Positions 33,479-42,178 of a DNA stretch of 46,123 bases are shown piece after piece. The notes below the pieces were generated by a model that worked only from the letters and a program-made list of their open reading frames with translations, searched no databases and had not been told where the DNA came from. The translations under genes and the position numbers were made by a program. The stretch spans positions 1-46,123 of the forward strand of contig JAAFHV010000042.1 in the NCBI GenBank assembly GCA_013297655.1, read 5' to 3'. How positions within the stretch are numbered: position 1 is the first letter of the stretch; every line of letters begins with the position of its first letter. Origin of the DNA: Myxococcales bacterium (GTDB lineage Bacteria; Myxococcota_A; Polyangia; Polyangiales; Polyangiaceae).

Positions 33479-33966
33479 CGGTGCAAGTCGCCTTCGGCCG
33501 AGAGCCGGGTATCGTCAGGGGTTGGTCGCATCGGTTCACTAGGATCGTACGCGGCAATGGAACGCGAGACCATCCCGATGGCCATAGCCGAGCCGCCCGA
33601 TGCACGGGCGTGTTCACACGGCGCCAACACGTGCCACGCGAGGCTCTCCGAGGCGCTCGAGGTGCCGCCCTTGGAGGTCGCGCCCGGAGGCACGTGCAGC
33701 ATGCACCGATGTTCGCGGGGAGCGAGCGGTCGTGCGCGGTGCCGGGTCGATGAGGTTGAAGGACCGAGGATTTCGCGCGGTTAGCAAGCTGCGCCACCAG
33801 ATGCGCGCGACGACGACGCCCCTTGGAAGTCCCCGACGACGGACGGTTAGTTTTTTGCCCAAGACGCATCGCAGACACGCCGCTGAACGTGCGAAAGCCG
33901 ACGCCCCTTGGAAGTCCCTGACGAGGGACGGGATTCAACCTGTTCGGTGCTCTAGCTACGTCGCGG
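33479..33966. other. Intergenic region with a duplicated hairpin element
   Basis: No gene is confidently supported in these 488 bp. A 75-codon minus-strand frame (33475-33702) ends as an ATGA overlap with the kinase start but has weak third-position GC bias, so it is only a candidate leader ORF. Two copies of an approximately 33-bp element (about 33813-33846 and 33899-33931) share cgacgccccttggaagtccc. The second contains a clear hairpin gtccct-gacg-agggac and lies in the 3' flank of the carboxypeptidase gene; the first is followed by a run of six T on the plus strand. These could be a small RNA, a processing site or a dispersed repeat. Confidence 0.5.
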
Positions 33967-35451
33967 TCAGCGCGACCAGAGGCGATCGTGGATCTTCTCG
34001 ACGAGCTCGTCTGCGGCGGAGCGGGCCGCGCCGCCCTTGCCGGCGACCTTGTTGAACATGATCGAGAACGCGACGGGGCTCTTTCCCGGCGGCGCGAGCA
34101 CGTAACCGGAGAGGGCGATCACGTCGTCCAACGTGCCGGTCTTCGCGCGAATCGCCATGTGCTTCGAGCGGCTCTTGAAGCGCTTGTGGAGGGTGCCATC
34201 CACGCCGCCAATCGAGAGCTGCGCCACCATCTCGGCGCGGCGAGTGGGGTCGTTCCACGCGTCGCGGAGCACGAGCGCGACGCCGTGGGCGGTGACCCGG
34301 TTCGCGTCGAAGAGACCAGAGCCGTTCTTGATGACGGTGCCCGGCTCGAGCATGTTGCCGTCCTGGAGCCACTTGGTGACGACCCCGGCGGCGTCGACGC
34401 TCTTCGCGGGGCGCCCCTTTTTCTCGCCCCCGAGAGTCTTGAAGACCATCTCGGCGTAGAAGTTGTCGCTCTGTTTTCCTAGCGAATACAAGAGTGTAGA
34501 GAGGGGCAACGACTCGTGGTGGGCGAGGGTGTTTGCCTTCCCGCCGCCTTGCCCCGCCTTCACCTCACCCGTCACCTTGATGCCGCGATCCTCGAGCACT
34601 GCCTTGAGCGCGTAGCCGGCGAGGAGGGTGGGGTCCTCCACTCTGCGCACGTAGTGAAGGAGCTTGGCGTCCTCCGCGACGGCGCCGGAGAGCTTGGCCG
34701 AGAGGCGCTTTCCGTTCGCGGAGAGCGCGAGGCCCACCGTGTCGGCGCCCTCGCCTTTCGTCTTTACCGCGCCCTCCGCGTCGACGAAGCCAGGAGGGTC
34801 GAACGAGACGACCGCGTTCTGCCCCTCGGACGTGGGGCGAACGTGGAGCGTGATCGTGTTCTCGTTTACCGCGACGGCGCTCACCGGGGCGCGGAAATAG
34901 GCCCACTCGTTGGGCTGCTGCTCGAAGGCGGGAGGCGTATTTTCACCGTCGAAGAACCGCTGATCGACGACGATGTCGCCCTCGATCTTCTTCACGCCGC
35001 GCGCGACGAGATCGCGCACGAGCCCATAAAGATCTTCGGTCGCGAGCGATGGGTCGCCGTTGCTGCGGAGCACGAGCGGGCCGTCGACGGAGCTTCCTTT
35101 CAGCGCGCCGCTCAGTGTGGTCTGGTATCGAAACGACCCGTGAAGGAGCGCGAGCGAAGCGGCAGCGGTGAACACCTTGGCGTTCGAGGCCGGGTTGAGC
35201 GGGGTGTGCTCGCCGTACGCGGCCCACACGGTGCCGCTGTCGATCTCCATGACCTCCACGCCGACCTCGGCGTCGCGGATCGACTTGTCGCGGGCCATCG
35301 CGCGCACGACGGTGACGAGCTCGGGCACGCTCCCTCCGCTCTCCTTGGCGCTTTTTTGCGCCTGCGGAGCGGGATCGGCGCCTTGCGACGCCGCGTCGGT
35401 GACCACGAGGAGGACGACCGAAACGAGCCCCAAAAAAGCCGCGCGACGCAT
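33967..35451 (-). CDS. dacB: D-alanyl-D-alanine carboxypeptidase/endopeptidase, PBP4 type
   Basis: A 494-residue penicillin-binding protein with an N-terminal signal (MRRAAFLGLVSVVLLVVTDA). Catalytic motifs: SxxK at PASNAK (S89, K92), SxN at SDN (328-330) and KTG at 437-439, with an inserted ~200-residue region between the first two motifs that is typical of the PBP4 (DacB) class. It trims or cleaves peptidoglycan cross-links in the periplasm. Length fits the family. It is divergent from the peptide-binding lipoprotein gene with only about 40 bp between starts, so the two promoters must overlap the coding starts. The duplicated hairpin element lies just after its stop. Confidence 0.92.
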   Translation of the reverse strand: MRRAAFLGLVSVVLLVVTDAASQGADPAPQAQKSAKESGGSVPELVTVVRAMARDKSIRDAEVGVEVMEIDSGTVWAAYGEHTPLNPASNAKVFTAAASLALLHGSFRYQTTLSGALKGSSVDGPLVLRSNGDPSLATEDLYGLVRDLVARGVKKIEGDIVVDQRFFDGENTPPAFEQQPNEWAYFRAPVSAVAVNENTITLHVRPTSEGQNAVVSFDPPGFVDAEGAVKTKGEGADTVGLALSANGKRLSAKLSGAVAEDAKLLHYVRRVEDPTLLAGYALKAVLEDRGIKVTGEVKAGQGGGKANTLAHHESLPLSTLLYSLGKQSDNFYAEMVFKTLGGEKKGRPAKSVDAAGVVTKWLQDGNMLEPGTVIKNGSGLFDANRVTAHGVALVLRDAWNDPTRRAEMVAQLSIGGVDGTLHKRFKSRSKHMAIRAKTGTLDDVIALSGYVLAPPGKSPVAFSIMFNKVAGKGGAARSAADELVEKIHDRLWSR

Positions 35452-35490
35452 GGGAGCGGGTTTACCCCGCCTCGCGCCGGGGGGAAAGCC

Positions 35491-37002
35491 CTGGGCTCGT
35501 TCGCGCGCGCGCTCGCGCCCCTCACTGTCGCCGCCGCGACGATGATTGCAGGATGCAGCCATCGCGAAGAGTCCGCCGAGCGGCCCCTCGAGGTGCTCGT
35601 GTCGACGCCCCCCGAGACGCTCGATCCACGCTACGCGACGGACGCGGTGGGCCTCCGCGCGACGCGGCTCCTCCACGCCGGCCTCTTCGGTCTCCACGCC
35701 GAAACGCTCGCCCCGGTGCCGCTCCTCGCCGAGTCGTATCGCTTCGAGGGCCCGCTCGAGCTCCACGTGAAGCTGCGCGAGGACGTGCGTTTTCACTCCG
35801 GGAAGGCGCTCGACGCGAACGACGTGGTGGCGACCCTCGACGCGTTTCGTAGCGCGAAGGTGGGCTCTCGCCACGCGAGCGTGCTCACGAGCATGGGCGC
35901 GGTGACGGCCGAGGGGCCGCACGCGGTGAAGATCCTGCTCACGAAACCGCACGCCACGTTGCTCACCGATCTCGAGCTCCCGATCTTGCGCGCCGACGAG
36001 GCCGCCGGTCCGCCCGCTCCCGCGGGCACGTTGGATGGCCTCGGGCCTTTTCGTGTCGCGGCCACCGGGGAAGGGTTCGTCACGTTGTCTCCTGCCGACA
36101 CACGCGCAGGTCCCCTCGCGAAGCACGCCGTCACGCTGCGGGTCGTCCGCGACGAGAACGCACGCGCGCTCCGCCTCCACGCCGGTCGCGCCGACGTCGT
36201 GCAAAACGGGTTCTCCCCTGCTCTTCTGCCTTCGTTCGGCGACGCGACGGCGGGCACCGGGCTCGCGGTGATCTCGCGGCCGGGGGTGAGCCTCACCTAC
36301 GTCCTCCCACGATGCGATCGAGGACCGTTGCAAGACGCACGCGTTCGTCGCGCCGTCTCGCTCGCGATCGATCGTGATCGTTTGGCGCATACGCTGTTCG
36401 GCGATCACGCGCGCTCGGCGGCGACGCTGCTGCCCCCCGGCCACTGGGCTCGCCCGGAGGGGATCGCGACCGAGCCGCGCGACCTGGCGAAGGCGCGCGC
36501 GCTCCTCGCCGAAGCGAACGTGACGGAGCTCCGCCTCACGATGCTCGTGTCGACGGACAGGGCGCGCAAAGTGCTCGCGCGGGTGCTCGCGGACGCGCTG
36601 AAAGAAGCGGGGATTTACCTCGAAATCGTGCCGCTCGAGCTCGGTGCGATGCTCGCGCGTCTCGGCGCGGGCGACTTCGAGCTCGCGATGCTCCAGCTCC
36701 CCGAGCTCATCGAGCCGAACGTGCTTCGTACGTTCATTCACGGAGATCTCGTGCCCCCGCGAGGATCGAACCGCGGGCGCGTCCACGATCGTGAGCTCGA
36801 CGCGCTCCTCGACGAAGGCGACGCCACCCTCGACCAAGATGCGCGCGCGCGGACCTATGCGAAGCTCGAAGCGCTCGTGCGAGAGCGGGCCTACGTGGTG
36901 CCGCTCGTGCACGAAGACCACGTGGCGGTGCTGTCGCCGCGCGCGGCCACGTATGCGCCGAACCGCGACGGTCGATACGGAGCGCTCGTGGGTTTGCCCT
37001 GA
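35491..37002 (+). CDS. Peptide-type ABC transporter substrate-binding lipoprotein
   Basis: A family 5 (peptide/nickel) extracytoplasmic binding protein. The mature body has PLEVLVSTPPETLDPRYATD, LHAGLFGLHAETLAPVPLLA, VRFHSGKALDANDVVATLDA and ARVRRAVSLAIDRDRLAHTL, standard SBP_bac_5 features. A lipobox IAGC follows the hydrophobic ALAPLTVAAATMIAGC. The start is unclear: the only in-frame ATG (35541) leaves no leader, and the frame has no ATG or GTG upstream near the leader. A CTG at 35491, preceded by ggggggaaag, gives a leader of about 20 residues and is my best guess. No permease or ATPase genes are adjacent, so the transporter partner is unlinked. Confidence 0.75.
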   Translation: MGSFARALAPLTVAAATMIAGCSHREESAERPLEVLVSTPPETLDPRYATDAVGLRATRLLHAGLFGLHAETLAPVPLLAESYRFEGPLELHVKLREDVRFHSGKALDANDVVATLDAFRSAKVGSRHASVLTSMGAVTAEGPHAVKILLTKPHATLLTDLELPILRADEAAGPPAPAGTLDGLGPFRVAATGEGFVTLSPADTRAGPLAKHAVTLRVVRDENARALRLHAGRADVVQNGFSPALLPSFGDATAGTGLAVISRPGVSLTYVLPRCDRGPLQDARVRRAVSLAIDRDRLAHTLFGDHARSAATLLPPGHWARPEGIATEPRDLAKARALLAEANVTELRLTMLVSTDRARKVLARVLADALKEAGIYLEIVPLELGAMLARLGAGDFELAMLQLPELIEPNVLRTFIHGDLVPPRGSNRGRVHDRELDALLDEGDATLDQDARARTYAKLEALVRERAYVVPLVHEDHVAVLSPRAATYAPNRDGRYGALVGLP

Positions 37003-37005
37003 GCC

Positions 37006-37047
37006 GATTTCGCGCGCGGCACTTGCGACGGAATCACTCGCGAAATC
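37006..37047. promoter_or_regulatory. Inverted repeat gatttcgcg/cgcgaaatc
   Basis: Perfect 9-bp arms at 37006-37014 and 37039-37047 lie just after the binding-protein stop and upstream of the gene at 37099. A tataga hexamer (37049-37054) directly follows the right arm and could be part of a promoter. It may act as a weak terminator or operator; both are inferences. Confidence 0.3.
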
Positions 37048-37098
37048 GTATAGATACCCACGACGCGACGTGGGCGCCCTCATGGTAGATTCCTGGGG

Positions 37099-37743
37099 AT
37101 GAAGCTCTCTTCTGCCATCTCCGATCCGGGCATCCAGCTCGGCGCGCTCGACGCCCTCTTGCACGCCGGCATCCTCGACACCGCTCGCCTCGAGCCCGCC
37201 CTCGTCGCCGCGAAGGCCGCGATCGAGGCCGAGCCTTCGTTTTGGAACGGCGACGAGCTCGATCTCGACGACGACCACGATTACGAGATGCTCGCGCTCG
37301 CGGTGGTAGCCCTCGGCGACACCGAGGTCACGGAGGCAGAGCTCGGATCGGTGACGTCGCTCTCGTTCGACGGCGGCAACGATATCTACATGTGGCTCGA
37401 GCCCGGCCTCGCCGGCGCGCTCGGACTCGAAGACTATCGCCTCGACACGGGCGGCGAGAGCGAGACCTACGTCGTGAAATCACTCGAAGGCGTCGCGGGG
37501 CTACCCGCCCTCGAGCAGCTCTCGCTCGACGCTTACGGTTATTCGAGATCCACCCGCACCCTCGCGCCGCTTCGTGGCCATCCGGCACTGAAACGAATCG
37601 TGCTCGCAGGGAACTTCACCGACCAGGAGGCGCTCCTCGCGTGTCCGGCGCTCGCCCGTGTGCAGTTCGCGGCCCACGAGCCACTCGACGCCAAAGTGGT
37701 GGACGAGCTCCGCAAGAAGGGCGTCGAGGTCGTCCAACAGTAA
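37099..37743 (+). CDS. Leucine-rich-repeat-like cytoplasmic protein
   Basis: A 214-residue protein from ATG 37099 (MKLSSAISDPGIQLGALDAL). The N-terminal ~85 residues are acidic and mostly helical (DELDLDDDHDYEMLALAVVA). The C-terminal half shows three or more LRR-like strands: GVAGLPALEQLSLDAYGYSR, APLRGHPALKRIVLAGNFTD and ALLACPALARVQFAAHEPLD. No signal peptide. Function unknown; LRR-like repeats usually mediate protein binding. It stands alone, followed after 80 bp by the minus-strand terminator of the dioxygenase gene. Confidence 0.65.
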   Translation: MKLSSAISDPGIQLGALDALLHAGILDTARLEPALVAAKAAIEAEPSFWNGDELDLDDDHDYEMLALAVVALGDTEVTEAELGSVTSLSFDGGNDIYMWLEPGLAGALGLEDYRLDTGGESETYVVKSLEGVAGLPALEQLSLDAYGYSRSTRTLAPLRGHPALKRIVLAGNFTDQEALLACPALARVQFAAHEPLDAKVVDELRKKGVEVVQQ

Positions 37744-37822
37744 CGCTCGAACGCTATTGGGCCGCCGGCGCGATGGGCGATCACGGCGGCCCGAGCGACA
37801 CGTCGAGCATGGTTCCACACGG

Positions 37823-37853
37823 AAAAAAGCCGCGCCCCGGGAGGAGCGCGGCT
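37823..37853 (-). terminator. Intrinsic terminator of the dioxygenase gene
   Basis: An 8-bp stem, agccgcgc (37828-37835) pairing with gcgcggct (37846-37853), has a 10-nt loop and is followed on the minus strand by six T residues (37823-37828). It lies 36 bp after the hpd stop in the transcription direction, a textbook rho-independent terminator. Confidence 0.85.
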
Positions 37854-37888
37854 CTCGTACCGATGCCTCGATCGAGGCGTTCTCGGTG

Positions 37889-39058
37889 TCAGCCCGCGAC
37901 GGACTTCTGCGCGCGCTCGATGCTCTCGAAGAGGGCGCGGAAGTTCCCGTAGCCGAAGCCCTCGTCGCCGGCGCGCTGGATGATTTCGTAGAAGAACGGG
38001 CCGGCGCGGTTCTCGTCGTACATCGCCGCCGCTTCGCGCATGAAGATCTGCAGCATGTACTTGTCGTGCGCGCCGTCGACCAAGATCTGGAGGCGCTCGA
38101 GCTCGGCCAGCTCCGCCGCGACGTTCGTGATCCCCAAGCTCGCGAGGCGCTCCGGGAGGTGCGTGTAGTATGCAGGGTGGGTCGGCATGAACTCGACCGC
38201 GCGGGCCTTGAGCTCCTCGACGGACCAGAGGATGTTCGTGACCGCGAACGCGATGTGCTGGACGCCGTTACCCTGGTTGTCCTCGACGAACTTCGCGATC
38301 TGAGAGTCGCGGAAGAACGGGCGGAGGGGCTCGTTCGTCGCGAACTTCACGTTGCTGCCCGGGTCCCACATCACGATCGACTTGAGGCCGGATCCGGAGA
38401 CACGCTCCTTCGCGACGTCTTTCGTGTGGAAGCTCACGTCCCAGAAGGGCTCGAAGCCGAGCACGTCGCGGTACCACGCGATGATCGGCTGCATGGTGAG
38501 GCCGTTCGACGTGACGTGGTCGATGTTGCGGATTCCATACATGTTTTCGGGCTGGCTCGCGTTGCCGGTGCCCACGTCCGCGAACCCGGGCGCGAACCGC
38601 GCGTAGCCGTTTCGCTCTACGAAACGAAAGGCGACGTCGCCGAGTGGCGTCGCGATCTCGACGGAGCGATAGGTGCCGCCTTTTTCGTCCTTGTCCTCGA
38701 GCACGTCGGCGAGGAAGGTGCCGCCGCGTTCCTCGAGGAACGCCATGGTCTCGTCGAGGTTCTTCACTCGGAACGAGAGGCTCATCACCCCGGCGGGGTG
38801 CCGCTTCAAGTAGCGCGCGGCCTTCGAGCTCTGCGAGAGCGGCGTGGAAACGCAAACACGAACTTCGCCCGCACCGAACACGCTCGAGGCCTGGCCCCCA
38901 CGCGCGACGAGCTCGTCGCCAGCGCGCGCGACCTCCTTGAAATCGAGCCGATCCACGTAAAAGTTACGGGATCGCTCCATGTTCTCGACCACGAAGTGGA
39001 ACGAGTCGTACCCGACGATCCCCGACCGGCTCTTTCGCTCTTCCGCGCTCTTCTCCAT
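37889..39058 (-). CDS. hppD: 4-hydroxyphenylpyruvate dioxygenase
   Basis: A 389-residue Fe(II) dioxygenase that converts 4-hydroxyphenylpyruvate to homogentisate in tyrosine catabolism. The start ATG 39058 gives MEKSAEERKSRSGIVGYDSF. Metal ligands appear as H181 (NIDHVTSNG), H268 (GVQHIAFAV) and E358 (FFYEIIQRAGDEGFGYGNF), and the C-terminal GFGYGNF loop is diagnostic. Length is normal for the family. No homogentisate dioxygenase or fumarylacetoacetase gene is in the window, so the rest of the pathway is elsewhere. It is a single-gene unit ending in a clear terminator. Confidence 0.95.
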   Translation of the reverse strand: MEKSAEERKSRSGIVGYDSFHFVVENMERSRNFYVDRLDFKEVARAGDELVARGGQASSVFGAGEVRVCVSTPLSQSSKAARYLKRHPAGVMSLSFRVKNLDETMAFLEERGGTFLADVLEDKDEKGGTYRSVEIATPLGDVAFRFVERNGYARFAPGFADVGTGNASQPENMYGIRNIDHVTSNGLTMQPIIAWYRDVLGFEPFWDVSFHTKDVAKERVSGSGLKSIVMWDPGSNVKFATNEPLRPFFRDSQIAKFVEDNQGNGVQHIAFAVTNILWSVEELKARAVEFMPTHPAYYTHLPERLASLGITNVAAELAELERLQILVDGAHDKYMLQIFMREAAAMYDENRAGPFFYEIIQRAGDEGFGYGNFRALFESIERAQKSVAG

Positions 39059-39176
39059 GCGCGCGACTCTGCCACGAACCCACGAAAGGAGCGAGCACCG
39101 TAGGCGTGCGCCTCGTCCGACCTGCCCCTGGTCGTGCACTCCACTCGCGGAGCGAGCCGCATCGCATCGCGCCGCG

Positions 39177-41561
39177 TCAACCCGCGAGCGGCGGAGGGGG
39201 CTGCGTGATGCGCTCACCCGAGGGCGGAGCGCCCACTTCGCGGAGGGCTGCCTCGGCGGCGGCGAGGATCGGACCGCGCAGAGACGCAACCGGAACCCGG
39301 CTCACGATCGCGCGCAGGATGGGCACGAACCGGAGGGCGCCGTTCGTCTGCACGAGCACGATTTCCAGGAGATTTCGCCGCGGAACGCCCTCCGTCTCCA
39401 CCAAACCTTCCACGTGCAACAGCGCGTCGGTCACCTCGACGAGCCCCACCGCGTCGCGCGAGCCTCGGACCACCCTCACCGCGTAGCCCTTCGCGCGCTC
39501 CACGTCGCGGCGCGCGCGCGCCAGATCGCCCTGCGTGAGCGCGACCATCGCCCTCGCGACGAGCGCGTGCGCGGCGGTTCGTGCCTCGCAGGCCGCGAGC
39601 CTCGGCTCGACAAGCTCGGCCGCGAGGGTCGAAGCGCGATCCGTGACCCCCACCGCGAGCTCCGCGAGCACGAGCCCCGCCGACGAGAGCACGAGCTCGT
39701 CCATGCGCCCTTCGTCCGCGATGACGGCGCGCGCCTTCGTGTACTCGCGGATCGCCTCCTCGTAGAGACCACGAAGCAGCGCCGCGTCGCCTCGGTCGTG
39801 GTGGCTCGCGTGCGCGAACGTGGGAGCCTCGCCGTGGGCGGAGAGCACCTCGACCCGCACGAGCCACCCGAGGCCGAGCTCGCGCGTCGCCGGATCGGAG
39901 CACGCGAGGCGCCCCAGCTCCGAGAGCACGCGCGCTTCGATGATCGCGCTCTTCGCCTCGAGGGCGATCGCGGCCGCGATCTCGAGCTCCACCCGCGAGA
40001 GCTCCGGATCTTCGTGGAGCGCGATCGCGCCGAGGAGCAGCCCTCGTGTCACCCGATCGAGCGGGCTCGGGCCTGCCTTCGGTGTCTCCTTTCCGATCGC
40101 GGCGCGCACGTCGGCGATCGCGGAGCGCGCAGGACGATCCTCGCAGAACACGGACAGCGCGACGTCGGCGACGTGGAGCGTGGTGAGCAGCGTCTTCGGG
40201 GCCTGCGGATCGTCGCGAAGACGTGCGCTCGCGCGACGCACGACCGAAAGAGCATGGCGCGCAGTGCCGGGTGTGGCGAGGAGCGCAGAGAACGTCGCGA
40301 GCATCGCGTGGGTCTCCGGATCGAGCGCGTCGAAATCGGCCTCCGGCGAGACGGCGAGCGAGCGCTCGGCGCGGGCAGACAGCAACGCGGCCGCGAACGG
40401 CGCGCTCTCCGGCGACGCGCGCGCGTGGGCATGCGCCGCCCGGAGCCCGAGCGCGAGCGCCTCGCGCGCCACCTTCGCGGCGACGAACGTGGGCTCGCGT
40501 CGCACGAGCGCGTCGAGGAGCACCGTGTCGAGCGCCGCGAGGCACTCCCGGAGGGCGACGAGCGGATCGTCCGCGAGGCGAAATAGCCTTGGAAACCCAG
40601 CGGTCGAGGCCTTCGGTGGGCTCGAGCGCGGCGAAGCGGGAGCGACGCGGGGATCGACGCCGTCCTCGATCGGCGCAGTGTCGAGGTCGAGCACCACGGC
40701 GAGGGCGTCGCTCGCGGTCGCGAACCTACGCGAGGGGTCGATCGCGACCATGCGCTCGAGCAGCGTGGAGAGCGGCTTCGGCACGAGCCCGAGGGGCACG
40801 GCCAGCCCTTCGGCTTCGTGATCGCCCCCGCGGAGGAGCGGCAAGCCGAGCAGCTCGTAGAGCAACATGCCGGCCGAGAACACGTCGCTGCGGGTGTCTC
40901 CCATCCGCCCCGCGAGGCGCTCCGGCGCGGAGTAGCGGCGGGTGCCCCACACGTCCTCGTCGTCCCCGACGGCGATGTTCGACACGTCGAAATCGACGAG
41001 CACGGCCGACTCGAGGCGGTCACCCGGCACGATGACGTTCGCGGGGCGTACGTCGTGATGAACGACCCCCGCGCCGTGCGCCGCGGCGAGCCCGGAGAGC
41101 AGCCCTCGCGCCGCGCGGAGCACTTCGTGCGGGAAAAAAGGCCGCCCGAGGAGATCCGGTCCGAGCGCGGAGCCCTCCACCAGATCGAGGACGAGGAACG
41201 CGCCGTACGAAGGATCGACCCCGTGGTCGTGCGCGCTCACCACGTGGCGCGACGCGATTTTCCCGAGCGCCGTCGCCTCGAGGGCGACCCGTCTCGCGTC
41301 CTCCACCGCGCCCCGGAGCGAGCTTACGAGCTTTACCGCAACAGGAAAACCGGTTCGACGGTCACGCGCGCGGAGCACCGACGACGAGGCGCCGCTCGAG
41401 ACGACATCGGCCAGCTCGTAGCGCCCCGCGACGACACTTCCACGCGGATACGTGTCGGCCTCGGCGAGCATCGTCGGCATCCGCTCGCGCGCCGAGACCG
41501 ACGCTGCGCGGGGCTCGGGTGGAAGCGAGCTCGGATCGCCGGCGTCGTTCTCGGGGGGCAC
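39177..41561 (-). CDS. Large Ser/Thr kinase-like protein with altered catalytic motifs
   Basis: A 794-residue protein from GTG 41561; ATG 41480 is an alternative. The N-terminal kinase domain has the catalytic Lys in FPVAVKLVSS (K77) and an activation-segment end GTRRYSAPERLAG, but the catalytic loop reads HHDVRPANV rather than HRDLKPAN, and DFG reads DFD (190-192). The catalytic Asp170 and first Asp of DFD remain, so weak activity is possible. The C-terminal ~450 residues are all-helical, TPR-like (ALVRREPTFVAAKVAREALA, GLYEEAIREYTKARAVIADE, LVARAMVALTQGDLARARRD), suggesting protein binding. No transmembrane segment. It follows a Cys-rich lipoprotein gene and a CHAP-like lipoprotein gene on the same strand. 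Confidence 0.75.
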   Translation of the reverse strand: MPPENDAGDPSSLPPEPRAASVSARERMPTMLAEADTYPRGSVVAGRYELADVVSSGASSSVLRARDRRTGFPVAVKLVSSLRGAVEDARRVALEATALGKIASRHVVSAHDHGVDPSYGAFLVLDLVEGSALGPDLLGRPFFPHEVLRAARGLLSGLAAAHGAGVVHHDVRPANVIVPGDRLESAVLVDFDVSNIAVGDDEDVWGTRRYSAPERLAGRMGDTRSDVFSAGMLLYELLGLPLLRGGDHEAEGLAVPLGLVPKPLSTLLERMVAIDPSRRFATASDALAVVLDLDTAPIEDGVDPRVAPASPRSSPPKASTAGFPRLFRLADDPLVALRECLAALDTVLLDALVRREPTFVAAKVAREALALGLRAAHAHARASPESAPFAAALLSARAERSLAVSPEADFDALDPETHAMLATFSALLATPGTARHALSVVRRASARLRDDPQAPKTLLTTLHVADVALSVFCEDRPARSAIADVRAAIGKETPKAGPSPLDRVTRGLLLGAIALHEDPELSRVELEIAAAIALEAKSAIIEARVLSELGRLACSDPATRELGLGWLVRVEVLSAHGEAPTFAHASHHDRGDAALLRGLYEEAIREYTKARAVIADEGRMDELVLSSAGLVLAELAVGVTDRASTLAAELVEPRLAACEARTAAHALVARAMVALTQGDLARARRDVERAKGYAVRVVRGSRDAVGLVEVTDALLHVEGLVETEGVPRRNLLEIVLVQTNGALRFVPILRAIVSRVPVASLRGPILAAAEAALREVGAPPSGERITQPPPPLAG

Positions 41562-41680
41562 GGACCGATGATAGCTCGACGCGCACGTTCGAGGGCGCGC
41601 GCGTCGATCGAACGGAATTCCCCAGCGACCGCGACCGCGACGACGGCTCGAGCGATGCCACCGCCTGCGATCGTGAGCCG

Positions 41681-42178
41681 TCAGAGCTTGGCTTGGCAGC
41701 GCTCCACGCAGCTCGCGAGCGAGGTGCAGCCGGCGTTCTTGGAGCAGGCTTGCGCTTCGGCGCAGCACGAGCGCGCGAGGCAGCGGTCGCGCTCGACGAG
41801 ACCATACGAGATCTGCGCCGCGCCGGAGCCGATCGCAGAGCAGCTCGCCTCGGCCGTGTTGTCGTCCTCCTCGTCGCCGTAACACTTCTCCGTGTTGCAA
41901 TCGTCGAGGTTCTGGAGGAGCTGCGCGCCATCGGCGAAGTCGACGAAACACTGCGAGGCGCAGACCTCGTCGGCGTTGTAGGGCGCTTGATCTTGCGGCG
42001 ACACGGGCTGCACCGCCTCGCCTTCGTTGAGCGGGACGCCGGTGGTGTTGCCGCCGTTCGTCGTCGGGAGCGGCGCCGGATCGCTCGACGACGAGCACGC
42101 GAAGACGACGGCGCCCGCCGCGAGGAAGAGGGCAGGAACGAGGGCGATACGAGCTCGGCTCTTGTCGATCAGCGGCAT
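41681..42178 (-). CDS. Cys-rich lipoprotein
   Basis: A 165-residue lipoprotein from ATG 42178 (MPLIDKSRARIALVPALFLA, lipobox VFAC). A Ser/Pro/Thr/Asn linker is followed by a C-terminal Cys-rich part: CASQC, DDCNTEKC, ARSCCAEAQAC, GCTSLASCVERC, giving about a dozen Cys likely in disulfides. The CCxxxxxCxxxxxCxxxxxC spacing recurs in many myxobacterial lipoproteins of unknown function. The start overlaps the end of the upstream CHAP-like gene by 10 bp, and the kinase gene begins 119 bp downstream. Confidence 0.7.
   Translation of the reverse strand: MPLIDKSRARIALVPALFLAAGAVVFACSSSSDPAPLPTTNGGNTTGVPLNEGEAVQPVSPQDQAPYNADEVCASQCFVDFADGAQLLQNLDDCNTEKCYGDEEDDNTAEASCSAIGSGAAQISYGLVERDRCLARSCCAEAQACSKNAGCTSLASCVERCQAKL

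Noticed and set aside
33475-33702. 75-codon minus-strand frame ending in an ATGA overlap with the Ser/Thr kinase
   Set aside because: Overlap is suggestive but third-position GC is low for this genome and no family is seen; noted only as a possible leader ORF.
33740-33966. Possible tRNA-like or tmRNA-like sequence on the minus strand
   Set aside because: Some stretches resemble D-arm and T-arm sequences, but no complete cloverleaf or acceptor stem can be drawn.
34516-35490. Long plus-strand frame upstream of the binding protein
   Set aside because: Antisense to the dacB gene, whose motifs are clear; only the part after 35491 codes.
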